Assembly: GCA_003820635.1 (NCBI GenBank)
Contig: RPOS01000242.1
Coordinates: 1 to 6,896 of the forward strand
Direction of reading: 5' to 3'
DNA length: 6,896 bases
From: Verrucomicrobiaceae bacterium
Lineage (GTDB): Bacteria; Verrucomicrobiota; Verrucomicrobiae; Verrucomicrobiales; Akkermansiaceae
A program made the position numbers and the translations under genes. Below the pieces are notes generated by a model. It saw only the letters and a program-made list of their open reading frames with translations, did not search any database and was not told where the DNA came from. Positions 1-6,896 of this stretch are shown here, piece after piece (within the stretch, counting starts at the first letter, position 1; each line of letters opens with the position of its first letter).

Positions 1-2409
1 AATCGGATTCACATGCATCACAGCGATATGTTGAATCCCTACATCAATTACCCCTTCTTCAAGACCAAGGAATTGAAAAACCTGCAGGAGGGGGCGGTCA
101 GGACGGAATCCATGCTCAACGGCAAGATGGAATACCTGCTGCCAAAAACGTTTGATCCGGTGCAGGGGAGTGTCGAGGCACAGGTCAAGGTGACCTTCGA
201 TCCAGCCAAAACCAGCCCCGGAGTTTCCAGCGGCAACCAGTCACTGCTCTCTTTGAACGCCCCGAACGGGGATACGCTTGCCGTGCATTGGAATGTCGAT
301 GACAAGGGGCTGAGGGCCTATCACAAGCGCGGAGCGGGCCAGCCCATCATTACTCTCCAGCATCCTACCCCGGACTGGAAAGAAGGGCAGATCCATCAAG
401 TGGGACTCTCTTGGACGGCAAAGGGCTATTCGATCTGGCTCGATGGCTCGCCCATCGTCGAGGTTCCGCTGCCTGACGGACCGTGGCACCAAGGGACGGC
501 AGAAGGCGTGCGGATTCCACTCGACAGTGCCGGCTTCGCCTATGGACCCATCCGCCTGCGCACCGCCCCCCTGACGGCGGAACTGGCCAAAGATCCCACC
601 CTCAGGGATCCTGCCACGCTCCTGCTCGAAACCCCGGCCACCGCCGGGTCGCAGGTTCGGGTCGACGGCGAAGTCACTCAGGCCGGTGGCTTCACCGCCA
701 ACGCCAGGGAGGTGAAGACCATCAAGTCCGAGGTCGATATTTACTACACGGTCCGCGAACTCACCAACCGCGCGGTCGAGCTGTGGGCACTACGATCCCT
801 CGGAGCGGAAATTTTCAGGCGCGACACCATGATGGTTTACTCGGTGGAGAAGACCGAAATGGCCGCTGCTGGCGGTGGCGATCCCTGGCTGCGGGAGCAT
901 CTGGTCGATCACTACGTGCCAGCGTGGCGGACACCTCTCTGGAACGGCGAGACCGATGCTGCCATCGCGACCACCGGTCTCTCCCGCTGGCACAACCATT
1001 ACCTCGAGGGCCTCGACTGGCTCATGAAGGAGACCGGCATCAATGGCCTCTACCTCGACGGGATCGGCTATGATGATCACATCATGGCCCGCGTCGCCAA
1101 AGTGATGCTGGCTAACAACCCCGACTACCGCATCAAATTCCATGGGGGCAACGGCTACGACTGGTTGGATGCCAAGGTCAATACCCTCGGCGTGACCATG
1201 GCCCATCTTCCCTACATCACCGAGCTCTGGTTCGGGGAGTTCTACGACTACAACCGCTCCCCGGACTTTTGGCTGACCGAAATCTCGGGCATCCCCTTCG
1301 GCCTCTACGGCGAAATGCTCAACTATCAGAACGGCGGCAATCCCTACCGGGGCATGGTCTATGGCATGAGTGGCCGTCTGGGCGGCTCCTGCACGGCCAT
1401 CTACCGGCTCTGGGATGAGTTCGGCATCGCCGACGCCAAACCACTGGGCTACTGGGATTCCCGCTGCCCGGTCACAACGGACAACCCGAATGTCCGCGCC
1501 AGCGCCTACGTGAAAGAGGGCAAATCCCTCGTTGCTATCGCCGACTGGGATCCCGCATCCAGGCCGGGCAACCGCAGCACCGCGTCCATGGAAGCCTCAC
1601 CGGATCAATCCATCAAAATCGATGGCGTCATCGACCCGAAGGAATGGGGCAAGGCGGCGCAAGTCACCACTTTCAAGAGCCTCGACAGCAAAGAAAAAGT
1701 TCCGGCCGCCGGGCAGACGCTGGCCTACCTGACCTTCGACTCCACCCACCTCTACTTTGCCTTCCGCAGTGTCGGGCCCACCGGCAACCTCGTCGCCAAG
1801 CAGGAGGGGCGTGACTCCATGGTGTGGGAAGATGACTCCATCGAGCTGTTCATCCAGCCTGACACGAGTCTCGGTTTGGACAGCTATTACCAGCTTGTCG
1901 TCAATTCCAAGGGGGTTCTCTTCGACACCAAGGGAGAGCATGACAGCGCCTGGAACGGTCCGTGGACCGTGGCGACCTCGGTGGCCCCGGACTCCTGGAT
2001 CTGTGAGGGCAGTATCCCCCTGGCCGCGCTAAGCCTCACGGCGAAACAATTGCGGGACGGTCGGACGATCGGCGTCAACTTCGTCCGCGACCAGAAGAGT
2101 CCTACCAAGTTGGTCTCAACCTGGTCTCCGTCCGGCGGTGGCCTCCATTTGCTGGAAAACTTTGGCCGCATCTCCGTCGCCAAGCCCGGCGGCAGGACCG
2201 TGGAGGAAATTCAGCCCGACCAGCCCGACCTGCCTTGCAAGGTGAAGGTCTCGTTCGACTGGAAGAGTCTCGGGCTCGATCCGGCCAAGGTGAAAATCAC
2301 CGCCCCAAAACTCGAGAACTTCCAGGAGGCCCAAGTCTTCGACCCGGGCACCACAGAATTCTCCTTCCCGAAAGACAAGGGGATCATCCTACTGCTGGAA
2401 AAACGCTGA
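1..2409 (+). CDS. DUF6067/GH123-like glycoside hydrolase with inserted LamG-like and CBM9-like domains (5' partial)
   Basis: Probable glycoside hydrolase; bond and substrate unknown. The frame is open from base 1, and the ATG at 13 lies inside a conserved-looking block (HMHHSDMLNPYINYPF), so the true start is upstream and any signal peptide is out of view. Counting from the first visible codon (802 codons): residues 5-30 are barrel sequence. About 51-165 resemble a LamG/concanavalin-A-like sandwich (GSVEAQVKVTFD, IHQVGLSWTAKGYSIWLDG). About 237-530 are the main DUF6067-type barrel (IYYTVRELTN, TTGLSRWHNHYLEGL, GLYLDGIGYDD, ELWFGEFYDYN, ISGIPFGLYGEML). Candidate catalytic acids are D353, E413 and E438, inferred from motif position only. 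About 538-729 resemble a CBM9-like module (KIDGVIDPKEW, WEDDSIELF at 609-617, GSIPLAAL). Residues 745-802 are a beta-rich tail (FDWKSLGLDPAKV). The next gene starts 114 bases downstream on the same strand. I am confident of the hydrolase class, not of the activity. Confidence 0.82.
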   Translation, partial: NRIHMHHSDMLNPYINYPFFKTKELKNLQEGAVRTESMLNGKMEYLLPKTFDPVQGSVEAQVKVTFDPAKTSPGVSSGNQSLLSLNAPNGDTLAVHWNVDDKGLRAYHKRGAGQPIITLQHPTPDWKEGQIHQVGLSWTAKGYSIWLDGSPIVEVPLPDGPWHQGTAEGVRIPLDSAGFAYGPIRLRTAPLTAELAKDPTLRDPATLLLETPATAGSQVRVDGEVTQAGGFTANAREVKTIKSEVDIYYTVRELTNRAVELWALRSLGAEIFRRDTMMVYSVEKTEMAAAGGGDPWLREHLVDHYVPAWRTPLWNGETDAAIATTGLSRWHNHYLEGLDWLMKETGINGLYLDGIGYDDHIMARVAKVMLANNPDYRIKFHGGNGYDWLDAKVNTLGVTMAHLPYITELWFGEFYDYNRSPDFWLTEISGIPFGLYGEMLNYQNGGNPYRGMVYGMSGRLGGSCTAIYRLWDEFGIADAKPLGYWDSRCPVTTDNPNVRASAYVKEGKSLVAIADWDPASRPGNRSTASMEASPDQSIKIDGVIDPKEWGKAAQVTTFKSLDSKEKVPAAGQTLAYLTFDSTHLYFAFRSVGPTGNLVAKQEGRDSMVWEDDSIELFIQPDTSLGLDSYYQLVVNSKGVLFDTKGEHDSAWNGPWTVATSVAPDSWICEGSIPLAALSLTAKQLRDGRTIGVNFVRDQKSPTKLVSTWSPSGGGLHLLENFGRISVAKPGGRTVEEIQPDQPDLPCKVKVSFDWKSLGLDPAKVKITAPKLENFQEAQVFDPGTTEFSFPKDKGIILLLEKR
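2212..2229 (+). repeat. Two tandem copies of a 9-base unit in an interdomain linker
   Basis: CAGCCCGAC occurs twice back to back, in frame, and encodes QPDQPD. It lies between the end of the CBM9-like module and the C-terminal beta-rich tail of the first gene. A proline-rich hinge is the simplest reading; the exact DNA identity of the two copies suggests a small duplication. Confidence 0.6.
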
Positions 2410-2523
2410 ACCCGTATGATCAAATCGCCCCCCAGCCAGCGGTCATGTGGTAACGACGAAGCCTTTACGGGCAATCCTATTCCGATCAGAAGGAATGAAA
2501 ACCATCCATCTCCTGAGCCAAGT

Positions 2524-5500
2524 ATGAAAAAAAAATCCTTGCCGTCACAGGGAATCGTTTTTGCCATTCTCCTTGCCGTGGGTCCTGCGGTTCATGCGAA
2601 CATCACCGTAACGGGAAAATGGACGTTGGATGATCCGGGAGCCCTGCACGGCATCGCCATTGCCTCGGCGGTGGATTCGGCCGGCACGAGGAATTTATAT
2701 CAAAACAATCTCAGCGCGGCCACGTATTCATCCGATGTCCCCCTGCCGGGAGTGACCGAGATTCCGCTGTCGAGCGCCAATCCCTCTGCTCCGGCCTTAT
2801 CTGCAAGCTTCACGGCCACGGGTCCGACATCGGCGTATCTGGCACCGTCCCCGGCAGCCACCTATGACTATTCGGACAACTTCGGCGTGGAGGTCTGGGT
2901 GAAAAGCGGCCAGGCCAGTCAATCCGCCACGATTTTGTTTAACGGCGATGCCGGCGCAAGCAAGGGCTGGGGCTTCATTCAGGATGGCACCAACTACCAG
3001 GGTGTCCTTGGCGGGCTAACGCTCGTCGGATCTGCCCCGGCTACCACCAACGGTTGGACGCATCTTGCGCTGGTCCGGGATACGGCTTCCTTCGGAACCA
3101 GGCTCTATGTCAATGGCGTTCTCAACGCCACGGTGTCCTCGGGAATCAACCCCACTGCCGGTGCCGCCGACGGATCGATTTTTTCCCTTGGTGCCCGGGC
3201 CTCAGCGCAACGCCCGTTCACGGGGCGGGTGGCGGATGCGCGGGTCTTCACCTTCGCCTCGGGAGCCTTTGTCGCCTCGGATTTGAATGTGACGCCCAAA
3301 CCCGCGACCGGTCCCGGCCGTGCCGCATGGATGCGGGGGAAATACGGGCTATTCATCGGCTATGGCCCGGGGGTTAACGACATCACAGGCACAAATAACG
3401 GTAGTTGGGACGCCACCGTGAACGCGTTCGACACAGATGCCTTTGCCGCGGATGTGAATGCAACGGGGGCATCCTTTGTTGTTTTTAACCTCGGTTGGAT
3501 CACCGGGCATTACTGCATGCCCAACCAGACCTTTGTGAACATCACCGGGCAAACGGGCTATTGCAGCCAGCGGAACTTGATCAGGGATATCTACAACTCC
3601 CTTCAGGCGGTGAATCCCGATATCAAGGTGATGGTCTACCTCGCCAGCGAAGGCCCCCGGCTTGCCCCCGCGACGATTACCAATCCAAGTGCGTTGAATT
3701 GCGAAAACGGCGCCGGTCCGCTGTGGGCCGATTTCCGCAAAAAATTCAATGCGATGGTCAAGGAGTGGTCAACAAGCGCGGGGAGCATGATCTCCGGCTG
3801 GTGGCTCGATGGGGCCTATACCTATTGGGGGATCACTTATGACTCCAATGGAACGATCGTTTACAATGATCCCGCCGATGGATCGCGGGGGCTCGACAAC
3901 CTCAATGCGCTCATCACGGCCTGCCGCGCGGGAAATCCCAATGCGGCGGTAGCATGCAACACCTACATGCTGCCGACCGGCCCGAACGGTTACACTACCT
4001 ATGCGGATTACACCACGGGTGAGGTTGATTTCTTCGAACGGACCCCTATTAGTCCCACGGTCTCCGTCACCGATGCCAACGGCACCAGCACCCTTCACTG
4101 GAATGCAACTTCTTTCCTCGGAAATGTTTGGGGAAATTCAAATGCAACCAAGTTTTCCAACCTACAACTGGCCAACCACGTCTATTTTGTCTGCCAATAC
4201 GGCGGATCGCTGATGATCGACATGGCACCTTCGCGCAGCGGGCACCTTTATCCGGCGCAACTGGCGCAAATGGCAGCCGTCAAAACCGCTGTCCGCGTGA
4301 ATCAGACCTATGCCGATTACAGTTTTCTCAACAACGGGATAAAAGTCACCAACGTAGCCGCATTCAAACCCAGCTGGCTGATGAGTAGCCGCGGGGACTA
4401 TGAATTGCCAATAAATGCCCGCACCGCCTCGATGAGTTATGGCAATGACATGTCCATGACTTGTCATTTTACCGACCCGTCACAACCTTGGAATTACGAC
4501 CCGACCGGGAGAAATTTCGCGACGCCGGGAGAGGAGTATGATTGGAACTACAAAGTGGATCTCGGGGCGCCGAAACAATTCAATTACTATGTGCTGACCA
4601 TGCCGGCGGCAATGTATGCCACGGCCTATGCGATTGAAGGCTCCAGCAACGGAATCGGCTGGGACAACCTTTTGAGCGTGACTGGAACCGCGGGGGGGCG
4701 CCAGTGCGGTTATCTCAATTCAACCTCCAATTACCGTTATGTCCGCGTAAGAGCGATCACCCCCAATGGTCCCGGTCAACCCGGAACGGGCATGGCGATT
4801 CAAGAATTCGAGCTCTATCAGATGCCTGTGTCCAACAACCTCGCGTATCTCAAGCAATGCCGCTTCGACTCGTACGGGGCCAATATTGGAATATCCGGAG
4901 TGCCAGTGGTTGAAAACGACTACATGACCGGGTTCATCGGAACGGACCCGTCTTTTGGCAACACCAACCAGGAATATCGTACGGTGTGGCAGTTCAGGCT
5001 CGATTCGCTCGGGATCGCCCCGGGGGATGTTGTCACCGCGAAATTGAACTGGACGCCCAGCGTGATCTGGGGCGGCAACACGCTGGCCATTGATCAAGTC
5101 CCTTCGGATTTTACCACTTGGAATACCATCCCGATGTATGGAGGGGCGCTCTCCACCATTGCGACAGGTTTGAGCAACATCAATCCGCCATCGGCTCCCG
5201 GGATTGATATCACGGAAGTGTTCAAGGCGGCCCTCGCCAATGCCACGCCCACCTCGGGGCTGGCACTCCGGTTTTACGTTGTTGGAGGGGCTGGGGATTT
5301 CAACGGGGGGGGCATCAGGAATGTGAATATCGAGTTGGTGACGGCCCCGCCCGCGAAGGTCCCGAGCCATCTCGCCCTCAGCCTGGTCAAAAGCGCAGGC
5401 GTGAACCACGCGGTCCTCACCGGCAGCGGGGGCAGTGGCGCCCTCGGTTATTGCGTTGAGTCCTCCACGGATCTGGTCGACTGGACCACCATTGCCATCG

Positions 5501-5598
5501 GCCAGGGATTCGGCCCTGGCGGCGCCGTGAATTTCACGCAGGCTTTAGCCAATCCGCTCCCATCCAAGATGTTCTATCGGATCAGCGTGCCTGAATGA
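2524..5598 (+). CDS. Secreted multidomain GH29-like (alpha-L-fucosidase-like) glycoside hydrolase
   Basis: Complete gene, 1024 residues, probably an exported exo-glycosidase of the GH29 superfamily; the substrate is not readable. The ATG at 2524 is chosen because it opens a classical signal peptide: MKKK, hydrophobic IVFAILLAVG, and an AVHA cleavage site near residue 25. An in-frame ATG at 2416 would add 36 hydrophilic residues ahead of it. Domains in order: LamG-like, about 110-255 (FGVEVWVKSG, GWTHLALVRD, RLYVNGVLN); GH29-like barrel, about 266-590; F5/8-type-C/CBM32-like, about 620-768 (YKVDLGAP, YRYVRVRAI, IQEFELYQ); DNRLRE-like beta domain, about 774-941; and a verrucomicrobial-type C-terminal domain, about 943-1024. 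In the barrel, WWLDG places D429 as the likely nucleophile. E505 (DFFER) is a possible acid/base. W526, NVWGN (534-538) and GGSLMIDMAP from 560 echo the C-terminal part of the GH29 barrel. The usual KHHDGF motif is absent. No clear Shine-Dalgarno precedes the start. Activity on fucose is uncertain. Confidence 0.85.
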   Translation: MKKKSLPSQGIVFAILLAVGPAVHANITVTGKWTLDDPGALHGIAIASAVDSAGTRNLYQNNLSAATYSSDVPLPGVTEIPLSSANPSAPALSASFTATGPTSAYLAPSPAATYDYSDNFGVEVWVKSGQASQSATILFNGDAGASKGWGFIQDGTNYQGVLGGLTLVGSAPATTNGWTHLALVRDTASFGTRLYVNGVLNATVSSGINPTAGAADGSIFSLGARASAQRPFTGRVADARVFTFASGAFVASDLNVTPKPATGPGRAAWMRGKYGLFIGYGPGVNDITGTNNGSWDATVNAFDTDAFAADVNATGASFVVFNLGWITGHYCMPNQTFVNITGQTGYCSQRNLIRDIYNSLQAVNPDIKVMVYLASEGPRLAPATITNPSALNCENGAGPLWADFRKKFNAMVKEWSTSAGSMISGWWLDGAYTYWGITYDSNGTIVYNDPADGSRGLDNLNALITACRAGNPNAAVACNTYMLPTGPNGYTTYADYTTGEVDFFERTPISPTVSVTDANGTSTLHWNATSFLGNVWGNSNATKFSNLQLANHVYFVCQYGGSLMIDMAPSRSGHLYPAQLAQMAAVKTAVRVNQTYADYSFLNNGIKVTNVAAFKPSWLMSSRGDYELPINARTASMSYGNDMSMTCHFTDPSQPWNYDPTGRNFATPGEEYDWNYKVDLGAPKQFNYYVLTMPAAMYATAYAIEGSSNGIGWDNLLSVTGTAGGRQCGYLNSTSNYRYVRVRAITPNGPGQPGTGMAIQEFELYQMPVSNNLAYLKQCRFDSYGANIGISGVPVVENDYMTGFIGTDPSFGNTNQEYRTVWQFRLDSLGIAPGDVVTAKLNWTPSVIWGGNTLAIDQVPSDFTTWNTIPMYGGALSTIATGLSNINPPSAPGIDITEVFKAALANATPTSGLALRFYVVGGAGDFNGGGIRNVNIELVTAPPAKVPSHLALSLVKSAGVNHAVLTGSGGSGALGYCVESSTDLVDWTTIAIGQGFGPGGAVNFTQALANPLPSKMFYRISVPE
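2527..2535 (+). repeat. Run of nine A directly after the start codon
   Basis: Nine consecutive A residues follow the ATG at 2524 and encode the lysines of the signal-peptide n-region. The run is long for such GC-rich DNA. Lysine codons are expected here, so it may have no further meaning, but a one-base length change would put the whole 1024-residue gene out of frame. Confidence 0.7.
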
Positions 5599-5751
5599 TC
5601 GTTTTCATGCGAGGCTTGAATTTCAAAGTCAAAATCCCGACTCTCCCGCGATGAGAAGCCGTGGCAACCAGACCGCCTGATTTTTCACAATTCCGTAATC
5701 CCCATGCAGGGGCATCAAGGAAACTCCATCCGACATTCACAACCACACGAA

Positions 5752-6896
5752 ATGCACCCGCTCCGTTTCCGCCAGATCCATCTCGACTTCCACACCTCAC
5801 CCAATATTGCCGGCATCGGAGAAAGATTCGACAAAAAGCGCTGGCAGGAAACGCTGCAAGCAGCAGCGGTCGATTCGATCACGCTCTTTTCAAAATGCCA
5901 TCACGGCTTGAGCTATCACCCGACGAGCGTCGGCAAAATCCATCCGCATCTCAACTTCGATCTGCTGCGCGCCCAATACGACGCGACCAAGGAAATCGGC
6001 ATCAACGCGCCGGTTTATCTTTCCGCGGGGTTCGACCAAATGGCGGCCGAAATGCATCCAGACTGGCGGGAAACTGATAAAGACGGAAAGTGCATCAGTC
6101 GTGGACCGGGAGCCTTTGACGCGGGTTATCACTTTATGGATTTTCACAGTCCTTATCTGGATTACCTCTGCGAGCAGATCCGCGAGGCGGTGAGGCTCTT
6201 TCCCGACTGCGACGGCATCTTCCTCGATATCATTTTGCAAAACCAATCCTGCGCACGCTGGAGCCTGGAGTTCATGAAAGCCCACGGGCTCGATCCGCAG
6301 CGCGAGGAGGACCGCAAGGAGTCCTCCCGCCTCGCGGTGGAGAAATACTATCAACGCACCACCGAGGCGGCCAAATCCCTGCGTGCCGACATGCCCGTCT
6401 TCCACAACTCGGGTCACATCCCGCGCGGGCGGCATGACATTCTATCCTATGTCAGCCATCTGGAGCTCGAGTCCCTGCCGACCGGTGGATGGGGATACGA
6501 CCATTTTCCCATGTCGGCGAAATATGCCCACAACCTGCCCTTCGATTTCCTCGGCATGACCGGAAAGTTCCATACGACCTGGGGCGAATTCGGCGGCTAC
6601 AAGCACCCGAACGCCCTGCGCTATGAATGCGCGGCCATGCTGGCCTTCGGCGCGAAATGCAGCGTGGGGGATCAACTCCACCCGAACGGGACACTCGATC
6701 CTTCGACTTACGAAATCATCGGTGAAGCCTACCGCGAAGTCGCCGCCAGGGAACCTTGGTGCCGCGACGCCAGTCAGGTCTTCGACCTGGCGGTTTTGTC
6801 GAGCGAGGCGGAAAGCATTAGCCACCACGAAAGCCTCCCTGACGAGGGCGCCAGCCGCGTTCTGCTGGAAAGCCATTTCCTCTTTGGCCTCGTGGA
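5752..6896 (+). CDS. GHL6-type glycoside hydrolase, beta-galactosidase/fucosidase-like (3' partial)
   Basis: The reading frame stays open from 5620 to the right edge with no stop; 381 codons follow the ATG at 5752. That ATG is preferred because MHPLRFRQIHLDFHTSP matches the usual beginning of GHL6-type proteins as I remember them. An in-frame ATG at 5704 would add 16 polar residues. Neither has a Shine-Dalgarno. The visible part is a TIM-barrel glycosidase domain with family-like motifs: ITLFSKCHHGLSYHPT, DGIFLDI with D159, HLELESLPTGGWGYDHFP with E238 and E240, GMTGKFHTTWGEFGGYKHP from 268, and GDQLHPNGTLDP from 306. From about residue 335 (FDLAVLSSEAE, GASRVLLESHFLFGLV) it appears to enter a beta-galactosidase trimerisation-like domain cut off by the edge. 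Family members are often about 650-700 residues, so about half is missing. No signal peptide or membrane segment is seen, so it is probably cytoplasmic and acts on imported oligosaccharides. The reaction is unproven; D159 and the glutamates are candidate catalytic residues only. Confidence 0.8.
   Translation, partial: MHPLRFRQIHLDFHTSPNIAGIGERFDKKRWQETLQAAAVDSITLFSKCHHGLSYHPTSVGKIHPHLNFDLLRAQYDATKEIGINAPVYLSAGFDQMAAEMHPDWRETDKDGKCISRGPGAFDAGYHFMDFHSPYLDYLCEQIREAVRLFPDCDGIFLDIILQNQSCARWSLEFMKAHGLDPQREEDRKESSRLAVEKYYQRTTEAAKSLRADMPVFHNSGHIPRGRHDILSYVSHLELESLPTGGWGYDHFPMSAKYAHNLPFDFLGMTGKFHTTWGEFGGYKHPNALRYECAAMLAFGAKCSVGDQLHPNGTLDPSTYEIIGEAYREVAAREPWCRDASQVFDLAVLSSEAESISHHESLPDEGASRVLLESHFLFGLV

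Noticed and set aside
13..15. ATG at 13 as the real start of the first gene
   Set aside because: The frame is open to base 1 and the residues on both sides (NRIHMHHSDMLNPYINYPF) look like the interior of a catalytic barrel, so the gene is cut by the window edge.
483..1073. Plus-strand open frame of 196 codons inside the first gene
   Set aside because: Its translation is dominated by Arg, His and Gly repeats from frame-shifted reading of the conserved hydrolase sequence.
2416..2523. In-frame ATG at 2416, only 6 bases after the first gene, as the start of the GH29-like gene
   Set aside because: It would place 36 polar, low-conservation-looking residues before a textbook signal peptide that starts at 2524.
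2410..2523. Terminator or promoter between the first and second genes
   Set aside because: I found only a 5-base CCCGT/ACGGG complement separated by about 50 bases and no T-run; no convincing -35/-10 pair.
4720..5409. Minus-strand open frame of 229 codons opposite the GH29-like gene
   Set aside because: It is antisense to a coding region with clear domain motifs and shows no recognisable motif of its own; long antisense frames are common in GC-rich DNA.
5599..5751. Palindrome TTGAA-T-TTCAA at 5616-5626 as an operator or terminator in the second intergenic gap
   Set aside because: It is only 5 bases per arm with a one-base centre, too short and AT-simple to separate from chance, cannot form a stable hairpin, and no second copy was seen.
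5661..6077. Open frame of 138 codons starting MATRPPDFSQF
   Set aside because: It overlaps the GHL6-type gene in another frame, and its translation is arginine- and serine-rich in the way typical of shadow frames in GC-rich DNA.

Overview
The window reads as part of a carbohydrate-degradation locus from a bacterium of the Planctomycetota–Verrucomicrobiota–Chlamydiota superphylum, most likely Verrucomicrobiota. The grounds are the combination of a DUF6067/GH123-like hydrolase, a divergent GH29-like enzyme and a GHL6-type enzyme. In addition, the middle protein ends in a short C-terminal domain of a kind common in verrucomicrobial secreted proteins (a 'VESSTDLVDWT…FYRI' pattern). The DNA is GC-rich by eye. 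Obvious Shine-Dalgarno sequences are missing at the chosen starts. The assignment is an inference from protein style; there is no rRNA or other phylogenetic marker here.

Layout: three genes, all on the + strand, fill almost the whole window. (1) Positions 1-2409 hold a DUF6067/GH123-like glycoside hydrolase whose 5' end lies outside the window. It carries two apparent inserted carbohydrate-binding-type domains, LamG-like and CBM9-like. (2) Positions 2524-5598 hold a complete exported protein of 1024 residues: signal peptide, LamG-like domain, GH29-like barrel, F5/8-type-C (CBM32-like) domain, DNRLRE-like beta domain and C-terminal tail. (3) Positions 5752-6896 hold the first 381 codons of a GHL6-type (beta-galactosidase/fucosidase-like) enzyme without a signal peptide; it runs off the right edge. 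The gaps between genes are 114 and 153 bases and contain no convincing terminator or promoter.

Taken together, the genes look like a saccharolytic cluster. The middle enzyme acts outside the cytoplasm on a polymer or large oligomer, and the third probably acts on imported fragments inside the cell. The first cannot be placed because its N-terminus is missing. The substrate cannot be read from the sequence; fucose-, galactose- or N-acetylgalactosamine-containing glycans are the guesses suggested by the families. There is no RNA gene, mobile element, CRISPR array or defence system in the window. The most unusual features are the nested domain insertions of the first protein and the altered active-site motif of the GH29-like protein.
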